Shown here piece after piece: positions 1 to 5,490 of a stretch of DNA of 5,618 bases. Positions within the stretch are counted from its first letter, which is position 1; each line of letters begins with the position of its first letter. Made by a program: the position numbers and the translations under genes. The notes beneath the pieces are model-generated. The model searched no databases and was not told where the DNA came from. It was given only the letters and a program-made list of their open reading frames with translations. Where the stretch lies: positions 1 to 5,618 of the forward strand of contig CAMPJM010000302.1 of NCBI GenBank assembly GCA_946886805.1, written 5' to 3'. This DNA is from an uncultured Flammeovirgaceae bacterium (GTDB taxonomy: Bacteria > Bacteroidota > Bacteroidia > Cytophagales > Cyclobacteriaceae).

Positions 1-35
1 AAAAGAACCTTACTAATTTATAATAAAGTTCTTTT
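1..35. terminator. Possible AT-rich hairpin at the left edge
   Basis: AAAAGAAC at 1-8 is the exact reverse complement of GTTCTTTT at 28-35. With C9 bulged out, TT at 10-11 can also pair with AA at 26-27, giving about ten pairs around a 14-base loop. The arms carry A and T runs on their outer sides, so the structure could act as a weak terminator in either direction, for the pnp transcript arriving on the minus strand or for a gene outside the window. The stem may continue past the window edge. The low GC content makes this tentative. Confidence 0.3.
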
Positions 36-213
36 GCTTTTAGCTTTTAAACAATAACGGAAATATTTTTGTTTAATTCCAGCTTTTATTGATTTGAAAT
101 TGACAGCTTATTGTCACCGATAATTTTAATAAAACAACTAAAATTAAACCATGACCCGTTGTGCGAATTCGATTTTAACAGTCTAAAATCCTTGAAAATG
201 AAGCTTTTATTTA

Positions 214-250
214 ACCTCACCCTCTCCCAAATTGAATGGGTTTAGGTGGT
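214..250. repeat. Degenerate REP-like palindrome
   Basis: The left arm ACCTCACCCTCTCCCA (214-229) faces the right arm TGGGTTTAGGTGGT (237-250) across a seven-base centre, AATTGAA. A perfect right arm would read TGGGAGAGGGTGAGGT. The observed arm keeps TGGG and GGTG-GT but has TTTA in place of AGAG and lacks one base. From memory, CCCTCTCCC/GGGAGAGGG palindromes recur between genes in many bacterial genomes as REP-like elements. That this is a decayed copy is inference, since only one copy is in the window. As RNA it would fold into a broken hairpin in the pnp 3' tail. Confidence 0.45.
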
Positions 251-313
251 CTGGTTTTCAATGATCCTTATTGGTGTCACTTAATTAGCGCAAGGGGTAC
301 TTTTAAATTTAAT

Positions 314-2452
314 TTATGCTTCAGCGTTTTTGTCAGCTTTAGGTAATAAAACTTTTCTTGATAATCTATATTTTCCTGTTTTCTTATCAACTTCAACCAA
401 TTTTACCTTAATTTCTTCACCCACTTCTAAAACACCTTCCATGTTTTCGATTCTTTCCCACTTAATCTCTGAAATGTGAAGTAAACCGTCTTTCCCAGGC
501 ATAAATTCTACAAAAGCACCAAATGGCATGATAGATTTTACTTTCCCTTCGTAAACCTCACCTACTTCCGGTAATGCTACGATGTTCTTTATTCTTCTTA
601 CAGCATCATCCATTGCTTGCTGATTTACTGCAAAAATATGGACCAGTCCGTTGTTGGCAACTTCTTCAATAATTACGGTTGCACCCGTTTCTTTCTGGAT
701 TTCCTGCACTATTTTACCACCTGGTCCAATTACCGCACCGATCATATCTTTATTGATCTTGATGGTGTATGAACGTGGAGTATGAGGTTTGTAATCCGAC
801 CTTGGTTCTGCCAATGTTTTTGACATTTCCTGTAAGATATGTAACCTGCCTTCTTTTGCCTGATGCAGTGCTTCTTTTAAAATGTCATAAGAAAGCCCTT
901 CTACCTTCATATCCATTTGGCAGGCTGTTATTCCTTTTGAAGTACCCGTAACTTTAAAGTCCATATCACCAAGGTGGTCCTCATCGCCAAGAATATCAGA
1001 TAAAATAGCATATTTACCAGTTTTACTGTCTGAAATCATACCCATTGCAATGCCGGAAACCGGTGCTGAGATTTGAATTCCTGAATCCATAAGGGCTAAT
1101 GTACCCGCACAAACTGTTGCCATAGAGGAAGAACCATTTGATTCCAGGATATCTGATACAATTCTGATAGTGTAGGGGTTGTTTTCGTCTGTAGGAATCA
1201 CTGGCTTCAATGCTCTCATCGCCAAATTACCATGACCAACTTCCCTTCTTCCCGGTCCTCTGTTTGGTTTTACCTCACCAGTAGAAAATCCTGGGAAATT
1301 GTAATGAAGGATGAATTTTTTAGTACCCGATGTCATGGCACTATCAATCATTTGTTCATCAAGTTTAGTTCCTAAAGTAACAGTCGTAAGTGATTGAGTT
1401 TCACCTCTTGTGAAAACAGCAGAACCATGAGCAGATGGTAAATAATCCACTTCTGACCAAATAGGTCTGATTTCAGTTGTTTTACGCCCATCTAACCTTA
1501 TTTTTTCTTCTAAAACCAGATTTCTTGCAGCTTCCTTTTTTATAGCGCTAAAAAACCTGTCAAGCATAGTCAAGTCAAGTGCATGATCTTCAGGTAATTC
1601 GGACATATATTCGTCCTTAATGCTGTTAAATGCTTTTTGCCTTTCTTCCTTAACGGTATGTTGAAGTTTTGCAGCATCGAAATACCTTTGGTAGTATTTT
1701 TTATGTAAAGTTTCTTTTAAATCAAGATCATTAACTTCATGGCTATATTCTCTTTTTACAGTTTTTCCAACCGCTTCAGCCAATTCAATCTGTGCCTGAC
1801 ATTGTTCTTTTATTGCATCGTGAGCAATTTTCATTGCCTCTAGCATTTCCTCTTCCTGCACCTCTTTCATCTCACCTTCTACCATCAATATATTATCGAT
1901 AGAGGCACCTACTAATAAATCAATATCAGCTTCTTTTAATTGTGAGGCTGTAGGGTTAATTACCCACGCATTGTTTATTCGGGCTACCCTTACTTCAGAG
2001 ATCGGACCGTTAAAAGGAATGTCCGAAACTGCCAAAGCGGCTGAGGCTGCAAGTGCTGCTAAAGCATCTGGTTGTGCATCCTGATCGGCAGAAATTAATG
2101 CGATATTTATTTGGGTATCTGCATGGTAATCATCGGGAAATATTGGACGAATTACTCTGTCCACTAATCTGCTTATTAAGATTTCATAGTCAGAAAGTCT
2201 TCCTTCCCTTTTTAGAAAGCCTCCAGGTATCTTTCCTGCTGCGGCAAATTTTTCCTGATAATCTACGGATAACGGAAGGAAATCAACCCCTTCTTTAGCT
2301 TCTGTTTTTGACACTACTGTGGCTAACAGCATAGTATCTCCTAATCTAACAACAACAGCACCATCGGCTTGCTTGGCAAGCTTCCCTGTTTCTATTGTTA
2401 TTTCACGGCCATCTTTTAATTTTATTGATTTTTTAACAACGTTGGGTAGCAT
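314..2452 (-). CDS. pnp: Polyribonucleotide nucleotidyltransferase (PNPase)
   Basis: PNPase is a trimeric cytoplasmic 3'-to-5' exoribonuclease that degrades RNA with inorganic phosphate, releasing nucleoside diphosphates, and can run in reverse to add tails. The 712-residue length matches the family (711 in E. coli). Domain order is complete: first RNase PH core (about 10-145), helical linker (about 150-310), second, catalytic RNase PH core (about 320-540), KH domain (about 562-620, GPGG loop at 576-579) and S1 domain (about 630-700). The catalytic block [11 protein letters not shown] supplies D492, D498 and K500, matching E. coli D486, D492 and K494. ESNGSSSMA (437-445) is the phosphate-binding region. 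The RNA-gripping FFRR loop of E. coli reads FLKR here (79-82). The start at 2452 gives the family-typical N-terminus; the upstream sequence is A-rich without a Shine-Dalgarno, as is common in Bacteroidota. It lies 129 bp downstream of rpsO, past a hairpin. Confidence 0.98.
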   Translation of the reverse strand: MLPNVVKKSIKLKDGREITIETGKLAKQADGAVVVRLGDTMLLATVVSKTEAKEGVDFLPLSVDYQEKFAAAGKIPGGFLKREGRLSDYEILISRLVDRVIRPIFPDDYHADTQINIALISADQDAQPDALAALAASAALAVSDIPFNGPISEVRVARINNAWVINPTASQLKEADIDLLVGASIDNILMVEGEMKEVQEEEMLEAMKIAHDAIKEQCQAQIELAEAVGKTVKREYSHEVNDLDLKETLHKKYYQRYFDAAKLQHTVKEERQKAFNSIKDEYMSELPEDHALDLTMLDRFFSAIKKEAARNLVLEEKIRLDGRKTTEIRPIWSEVDYLPSAHGSAVFTRGETQSLTTVTLGTKLDEQMIDSAMTSGTKKFILHYNFPGFSTGEVKPNRGPGRREVGHGNLAMRALKPVIPTDENNPYTIRIVSDILESNGSSSMATVCAGTLALMDSGIQISAPVSGIAMGMISDSKTGKYAILSDILGDEDHLGDMDFKVTGTSKGITACQMDMKVEGLSYDILKEALHQAKEGRLHILQEMSKTLAEPRSDYKPHTPRSYTIKINKDMIGAVIGPGGKIVQEIQKETGATVIIEEVANNGLVHIFAVNQQAMDDAVRRIKNIVALPEVGEVYEGKVKSIMPFGAFVEFMPGKDGLLHISEIKWERIENMEGVLEVGEEIKVKLVEVDKKTGKYRLSRKVLLPKADKNAEA

Positions 2453-2542
2453 AAATTTTTTTCAACAGTTTAAATAATTGTATTGATAAGCTAAGCTTAC
2501 CGAATGTCACAGATATGAAAAAGTGCAACAAGGAATGGAATG
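2453..2542 (-). promoter_or_regulatory. pnp leader with weak promoter candidate
   Basis: This is the stretch between the rpsO terminator hairpin and the pnp start. On the minus strand, TATCTGTG (2508-2515) differs by one base from the Bacteroidota -7 consensus TAnnTTTG, but no TTTG/TTG lies at the proper distance upstream, so the promoter is doubtful. Just downstream is a perfect short palindrome, TAAGCTTAGCTTA (2487-2499; six-base arms around one base). No long double-stranded hairpin of the kind cut by RNase III in the E. coli pnp leader is evident by eye. The pnp message may come from this weak promoter, from read-through of rpsO, or both. Confidence 0.3.
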
Positions 2543-2569
2543 AAAAGGGGAAAGTCAGAAACTTTCCCC
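2543..2569 (-). terminator. Intrinsic terminator / attenuator after rpsO
   Basis: Read on the minus strand, GGGGAAAGT (2561-2569) and ACTTTCCCC (2547-2555) form a perfect nine-pair stem with a five-base loop (2556-2560), followed at once by TTTT (2543-2546) and then CATTCC. The hairpin begins 12 bases after the rpsO stop. Its GC-rich base and following U run fit an intrinsic terminator, but the U run is only four long, so partial read-through into pnp is plausible. A 3'-protecting stem for rpsO mRNA is the alternative. Confidence 0.75.
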
Positions 2570-2581
2570 CTAATAAAAATA

Positions 2582-2857
2582 TTATCTTCTTAGATTTAAT
2601 TCTGCAATAATCGCCCTATATCTCTCGATATCTCTTTTTACCAGATAATCAAGTAAACTTCTTCTTTTACCTACTAATTTTAAAAGGCCTAATTCTGTAG
2701 AGTGGTCTTTTTTGTTCTTTTTTAAATGCTCAGTGAGGCTAGTGATGCGGTAGGTAAAAAGTGCAATCTGAGATTCAGGCGAGCCTGTATCTGTTTTTGA
2801 CTTTAACCGACCATGATTTTCAAACAACTCTTGTTTCTTCTCTTTTGATAAATACAT
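2582..2857 (-). CDS. rpsO: 30S ribosomal protein S15
   Basis: S15 is a primary 16S rRNA-binding protein of the small subunit: it binds the helix 20/21/22 junction in the central domain, nucleates platform assembly and later contacts 23S rRNA. At 91 residues it is of family length (88-91). Family signatures are present: TGSPE (24-28), Q30, R37, LTEHLK (41-46), KKDH (49-52), [15 protein letters not shown] (58-72), IERYR (77-81) and a C-terminal LNLRR. By alignment with Thermus S15, the rRNA contacts T21, G22, Q27, R34, H41 and D48 correspond to T24, G25, Q30, R37, H44 and D51; the conserved S51 position is T54 here. The start at 2857 gives MYLSKEKK, a usual S15 N-terminus; no Shine-Dalgarno is seen. 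It has its own promoter and a hairpin terminator, and pnp follows as in many bacteria. Confidence 0.98.
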   Translation of the reverse strand: MYLSKEKKQELFENHGRLKSKTDTGSPESQIALFTYRITSLTEHLKKNKKDHSTELGLLKLVGKRRSLLDYLVKRDIERYRAIIAELNLRR

Positions 2858-2870
2858 GCTTAGTTAATTT

Positions 2871-2887
2871 ATTTGTTTAAAACAAAT
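2871..2887. promoter_or_regulatory. 17-bp palindrome over predicted rpsO +1
   Basis: ATTTGTTT (2871-2878) and AAACAAAT (2880-2887) are perfect eight-base arms around a single base. The palindrome begins one base after the rpsO -7 box (2889-2896), so it should cover the transcription start and early leader. That is a typical operator position, although the palindrome is AT-rich and could be chance. A one-base loop means the RNA could form only about five pairs, so a DNA-binding site is a better reading than an RNA hairpin. S15 autoregulation through a structured leader seems unlikely here, since the predicted leader is only about 25 bases. Confidence 0.35.
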
Positions 2888-2888
2888 G

Positions 2889-2920
2889 CAAAAGTAAGGT
2901 AACAATAGATTATTAGCAAG
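2889..2920 (-). promoter_or_regulatory. rpsO promoter (Bacteroidota -33/-7 type)
   Basis: On the minus strand TACTTTTG (2889-2896) matches TAnnTTTG exactly. CTTG (2917-2920), one base off TTTG, lies 20 bp upstream, the usual spacing for the Bacteroidota primary sigma factor. Transcription should start near 2882-2885, leaving a leader of about 25 bases before the rpsO ATG. Confidence 0.7.
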
Positions 2921-2927
2921 ATATATC

Positions 2928-2958
2928 TATTTTATTGTCCTAATTATTCAATAAAATA
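2928..2958. repeat. 10-bp AT-rich inverted repeat between permease gene and rpsO
   Basis: TATTTTATTG (2928-2937) and CAATAAAATA (2949-2958) are perfect complements around an 11-base loop. The element lies 24 bases after the permease stop and just upstream of the rpsO -33. No T run follows on the minus strand, so it is not a standard intrinsic terminator. It could be a 3'-end stem for the permease mRNA or a regulatory site next to the rpsO promoter. A ten-base palindrome AGATATATCT (2919-2928) abuts it. Confidence 0.35.
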
Positions 2959-2981
2959 CTTCTAAAGCTTAACGCAGGAAC

Positions 2982-4820
2982 CTAGTTAAATAGATTTTGA
3001 AATCTGATCTTAACCTTATCTATCATTACCTTATAAAAATCTGATTCAAAAACCCTTATGTCGTTCCTGGCTTGTTGTAGAAAAAACAAACCGAAAGGTA
3101 GCAGAATTATATTTGCAACCCATGTAGCAAAAACCGGCTCAATGATCCCCTCTTTGCCCCATTTCTCTCCTGTCATCGACAATACATATGATATAATGAA
3201 AAAGCACACGGAAATAATTACCGGAACCCCTAAGCCTCCTTTTTTGATAATTGCTCCTAAAGGGGCTCCAATTAAAAACATGATAATACAAGCCACCGCC
3301 TGCGAGAATTTCTTGTTCTTCTCTATAATATACGTGTTAATTTCCTTATTGATGTTCTGCATACGAGTGGCCTGCATACTCACATTATTTTTGACATAAC
3401 GTGCCTGACTTACTGCCTGACCCACTACTTTTTGCTCTACACCCGTTTTATGAAAAGCACTATCATAATTAGCCCACACAGTAGAATCATAATGCAACTT
3501 TTGACGATATAACGAATCAACTAAAGCAAGTTTATTATATGAAAACTCATCAAAAGCAAGCAGGATGGAGTCAGCTACGAGGTTTTTGGTAAACAAACCG
3601 TACTGTGGCACATCCGCTTCCGAGGCATCTGGCATCGAACTTAAGAGGCTTTTGTTGCTTGGTATAGCCTGTTTGTCAGTGCCTTTTTCAAGATTTATGG
3701 TGATCTCTTCTTGAAGTTTGTTCGGCTTTTTAACAACAGGGTGCTTTTTCCTTTTTGCTTGGGTGCTTTCCTTTCTTTCTTTGTCTTTTTTGGATTGGGA
3801 AGTCTTGGTATTGTTCGGTACTTTTTTCTTATCGGCTATATCAGGCCGAATGTGATTGAGCACTTCATTAACTTTCTTTGGGATTAACTCTTCAGGTACC
3901 TCTATCTCATTTTTAAGATGGTACGTAAAGTACCTGTCCAAATTCGAAAACATCTCATACTTTATCCTTATTGATTCCTGCTTCATGGAATCAATATCAT
4001 CCGTTAATTCCGTAGCATTCAACATTAATCTGTTGTTTGCAAAAAGTTCTTTTTTTGTTTCTTTCAATCCAAAAGAGGCAAGGCTTAGCACTATTTTACT
4101 TTCATCAAAAGAGTTTCTGTGGAAATCTTCAATAGTGTTTTTGCCAACTCTGCTTCCTTTTGATTCCAACTCAGAATAGCTGTTGCCGTTAAAAAGCTTC
4201 AGCATTAGGTAGGAATTGTTATGAATAGTTGTCATTTTTCCGGAGTCAGCCAAAATAACCTTTGTATTGCCTTGCCCGGCCGTATGGTCGTAAATTATTA
4301 AATCTCCCAGTGTTTCTCCATCGGGAAACTTTTTGTTGACTTTTATACTATAGTTGGGTATGCCGTTATAAAAAGCTCCTTCCTTTAGGTCTAGAGAAGG
4401 TTTGGTTTGCTTGATATCATAAAGCAAACTATAAGCATTCAAATTTGCTTTGGGAACAATATAATTATTGGAGAAAAATGCCAGTACAGACAGGAAACAA
4501 ACAAAAACAAAAAGAGGAAGTAAAATTCTGACAAGGGAAATGCCGGAACTTTTAATTGCAGTGAGCTCAAAATGCTCCCCCAGATTACCGAAAGTCATTA
4601 AAGAAGACAGAAGAACAGCAAGAGGCAAAGCCACCGGGGTCATATTAATGCTGAAATACATCAACAGTTCAGCAAAAACGTTAAATCCCAAATCCTTACC
4701 GACAAACTCTTCAAAATACTTGAGCATGTATTGGGTAAGCAATATAAATACTACTACCAGAAAGGTAAGGATAAAAGGACCTATAAAGGATTGTAATATT
4801 AATTTATCTAATTTCTTCAT
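2982..4820 (-). CDS. LptF/LptG-family permease (YjgP/YjgQ)
   Basis: This is an inner-membrane subunit of the LptBFG ABC exporter, which extracts lipopolysaccharide from the inner membrane and passes it along the periplasmic Lpt bridge. Six membrane helices are visible in the family's 3+3 layout: about 11-33, 52-78, 99-121, then 505-525, 532-550 and 563-582. The periplasmic part between helices 3 and 4 starts with beta-rich sequence (about 140-250, jellyroll region). Family motifs include GEHFELTAIKSSGIS (81-95, cytoplasmic loop facing the LptB ATPase) and EKNKKFS (500-506) followed by IGAPLGAIIKKGGLGVP (517-533). At 612 residues it is far longer than E. coli LptF/LptG (about 360); the excess lies in the periplasmic part, including a lysine-rich low-complexity stretch at 331-368. 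LptF and LptG cannot be told apart here, and a partner permease is expected elsewhere. The stop is TAG. No Shine-Dalgarno precedes the ATG; a good promoter lies about 50 bp upstream. Confidence 0.92.
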   Translation of the reverse strand: MKKLDKLILQSFIGPFILTFLVVVFILLTQYMLKYFEEFVGKDLGFNVFAELLMYFSINMTPVALPLAVLLSSLMTFGNLGEHFELTAIKSSGISLVRILLPLFVFVCFLSVLAFFSNNYIVPKANLNAYSLLYDIKQTKPSLDLKEGAFYNGIPNYSIKVNKKFPDGETLGDLIIYDHTAGQGNTKVILADSGKMTTIHNNSYLMLKLFNGNSYSELESKGSRVGKNTIEDFHRNSFDESKIVLSLASFGLKETKKELFANNRLMLNATELTDDIDSMKQESIRIKYEMFSNLDRYFTYHLKNEIEVPEELIPKKVNEVLNHIRPDIADKKKVPNNTKTSQSKKDKERKESTQAKRKKHPVVKKPNKLQEEITINLEKGTDKQAIPSNKSLLSSMPDASEADVPQYGLFTKNLVADSILLAFDEFSYNKLALVDSLYRQKLHYDSTVWANYDSAFHKTGVEQKVVGQAVSQARYVKNNVSMQATRMQNINKEINTYIIEKNKKFSQAVACIIMFLIGAPLGAIIKKGGLGVPVIISVCFFIISYVLSMTGEKWGKEGIIEPVFATWVANIILLPFGLFFLQQARNDIRVFESDFYKVMIDKVKIRFQNLFN

Positions 4821-4921
4821 TATTGTTACTTAGCCTGATACCCGGTTGTTTATTGGCAGACGTTCCAACCTGCAAATTTCAAAATAGGGGCATTGATATC
4901 AAAGTGAAATGTAACAATAAT
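4819..4921. repeat. 11-bp inverted repeat bracketing the spacer and including the permease start codon
   Basis: ATTATTGTTAC (4819-4829) is the exact reverse complement of GTAACAATAAT (4911-4921), with 81 bases between. The left arm includes two bases of the permease ATG (4818-4820). The right arm lies 11 bases past the START-like gene's stop and 7 bases upstream of the permease promoter's -33. A transcript reading through from the START-like gene would carry both arms and could pair them over the permease start; a transcript from the internal promoter would carry only the start-codon arm. No target-site duplication was seen outside the arms, so a small transposon remnant is less likely. Confidence 0.5.
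4873..4903 (-). promoter_or_regulatory. Permease gene promoter (-33/-7 type)
   Basis: On the minus strand a perfect TTTG (4900-4903) is followed after 19 bp by GAAATTTG (4873-4880), one base off TAnnTTTG. Transcription should start near 4866-4869, giving a leader of roughly 45-50 bases. The permease gene can therefore be expressed apart from the START-like gene upstream. Confidence 0.6.
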
Positions 4922-4932
4922 TATGCTAAGGT

Positions 4933-5349
4933 TTAGCCGCCAACAATTTCTTTTAAATTATGTACCAGGCTTTCCCAGACATCTTGAAGTTCTTCTACAT
5001 CATCTGATTCGGAATAATCCGTGACGGTAAGAAATACAGATTGCGTTAAATCATTCATATCTAACTTTAATTCAACATAAGAGGGATCTTCGTCAGGTTC
5101 CTCCTCATACGAAGAGCCTCCGTTTTCTGGCAAAAATTCAAATTTGATAAAACTGTTAGTTCTCTGTGAGGCGACTTTAGCTCTATGGTCTTCACCATCC
5201 CATTGAAAATTGAAAATCTTATCCTCATTTATAGTCACGTCTTCTGCAAACCACTGTGAAAGACCACTGGCAGAATTGAGATAGGGATATAGCATCTTTT
5301 TTGAAGCATTTATCTCAAATTCAGTCTGAAATTTATATTTGCTCATCAT
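4933..5349 (-). CDS. START-like domain protein (AHSA1-related, Bacteroidota type)
   Basis: This 138-residue soluble protein has no signal peptide or membrane segment and should be cytoplasmic. It resembles the START-like/AHSA1-related helix-grip family common in Bacteroidota, which has no established ligand or function. Visible marks are an N-terminal strand (KFQTEFEINAS, 6-16), a first helix ending in SGLSQWFAEDV (28-38, the most recognisable motif), FNFQWDG (46-52), alternating strands to about residue 111, and a long amphipathic C-terminal helix (about 116-136) that would close the cavity. An acidic insert, EEEPDEDP (82-89), lies between two strands. Two ATG codons stand in tandem (5347-5349 and 5344-5346). 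AAAGG directly abuts the first and lies three bases before the second, so the second may be the true start, giving MSKYKF. The gene lies 112 bp upstream of the permease in the same direction; a link to envelope function is only positional. Confidence 0.8.
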   Translation of the reverse strand: MMSKYKFQTEFEINASKKMLYPYLNSASGLSQWFAEDVTINEDKIFNFQWDGEDHRAKVASQRTNSFIKFEFLPENGGSSYEEEPDEDPSYVELKLDMNDLTQSVFLTVTDYSESDDVEELQDVWESLVHNLKEIVGG

Positions 5350-5396
5350 CCTTTATTTAGTTGTATTTATAACATTTCTTTTTCCTCTGCGCAGGT

Positions 5397-5404
5397 CAAA
5401 ACTA
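5397..5404 (-). promoter_or_regulatory. Candidate -7 box for the START-like gene
   Basis: TAGTTTTG on the minus strand is an exact TAnnTTTG match, about 48 bp upstream of the first ATG. No good TTTG is found 17-23 bp upstream; the nearest sequence is TTAC near 5422-5425. The promoter may therefore be weak or need an activator. An eight-base palindrome, CTGCGCAG (5387-5394), lies just downstream of the box, around the predicted start of transcription. Confidence 0.45.
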
Positions 5405-5426
5405 GCAATATATAATATAAAGTAAG

Positions 5427-5451
5427 GGGAATAGCATACCAATATGCTCCC
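5427..5451. repeat. Hairpin with GGG/CCC base
   Basis: AGCATA (5433-5438) pairs with TATGCT (5443-5448) across a four-base loop, CCAA. Beyond a three-base bulge (5430-5432), GGG (5427-5429) pairs with CCC (5449-5451). It lies immediately upstream of where the START-like gene's -33 should be. It could be the 3' end of an unseen upstream transcription unit, an operator, or chance; no strong T run follows on either strand. Confidence 0.4.
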
Positions 5452-5455
5452 ATAA

Positions 5456-5490
5456 CTTTTATATTTTAGGCGTCAATAAAACTATAAAAG
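5456..5490. repeat. Long AT-rich hairpin, 13 pairs with one bulge
   Basis: CTTTTATA (5456-5463) pairs with TATAAAAG (5483-5490), and the next five bases TTTTA (5464-5468) pair with TAAAA (5477-5481). Only C5482 is unpaired, leaving an eight-base loop, GGCGTCAA. The hairpin follows the one at 5427-5451 after four bases. AT-richness weakens the case, but thirteen pairs in 35 bases is notable. Confidence 0.45.

Larger units (their letters stand above)
1..313. other. Gene-free region downstream of pnp
   Basis: No convincing coding region is seen on either strand; the longest ATG-initiated frames noticed are only 11 to 15 codons. No tRNA-like arms are present. The stretch holds several short inverted repeats: TGACA/TGTCA at 101-105 and 112-116, TAATTTT/AAAATTA at 121-127 and 140-146, and GATTTTA/TAAAATC at 171-177 and 184-190 with a six-base loop. 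It also holds the REP-like palindrome at 214-250 and the edge hairpin at 1-35. There is no GC-rich hairpin with a T run directly after the pnp stop, so the pnp transcript probably has a 3' untranslated tail through this region, ending at one of these structures. Confidence 0.6.

Noticed and set aside
769..951. 60-codon plus-strand open frame inside pnp
   Set aside because: It lies wholly antisense to the strongly conserved KH and core-domain coding sequence and its translation resembles no known protein.
2053..2298. 81-codon plus-strand open frame inside pnp
   Set aside because: Antisense shadow of the first RNase PH core; the minus-strand frame explains the sequence fully.
2858..2981. Structured S15-binding autoregulatory leader upstream of rpsO
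   Set aside because: The predicted leader is only about 25 bases and lacks room for the junction or pseudoknot structures known for S15 autoregulation.
3058..3399. 113-codon plus-strand open frame inside the permease gene
   Set aside because: It mirrors the hydrophobic membrane-helix codons of the permease; no family resemblance or start signal.
3856..4179. 107-codon plus-strand open frame inside the permease gene
   Set aside because: Antisense shadow rich in Ser and Phe, as expected from reading Lys/Glu/Asn codons backwards.
4468..4833. 121-codon plus-strand open frame over the permease start
   Set aside because: Antisense to the first membrane helices and start of a clear LptF/G protein; basic and without recognisable domain.
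4819..4921. Miniature transposon (MITE) bounded by the 11-bp inverted repeats
   Set aside because: No target-site duplication flanks the arms, one arm overlaps the permease start codon, and a good promoter lies inside.
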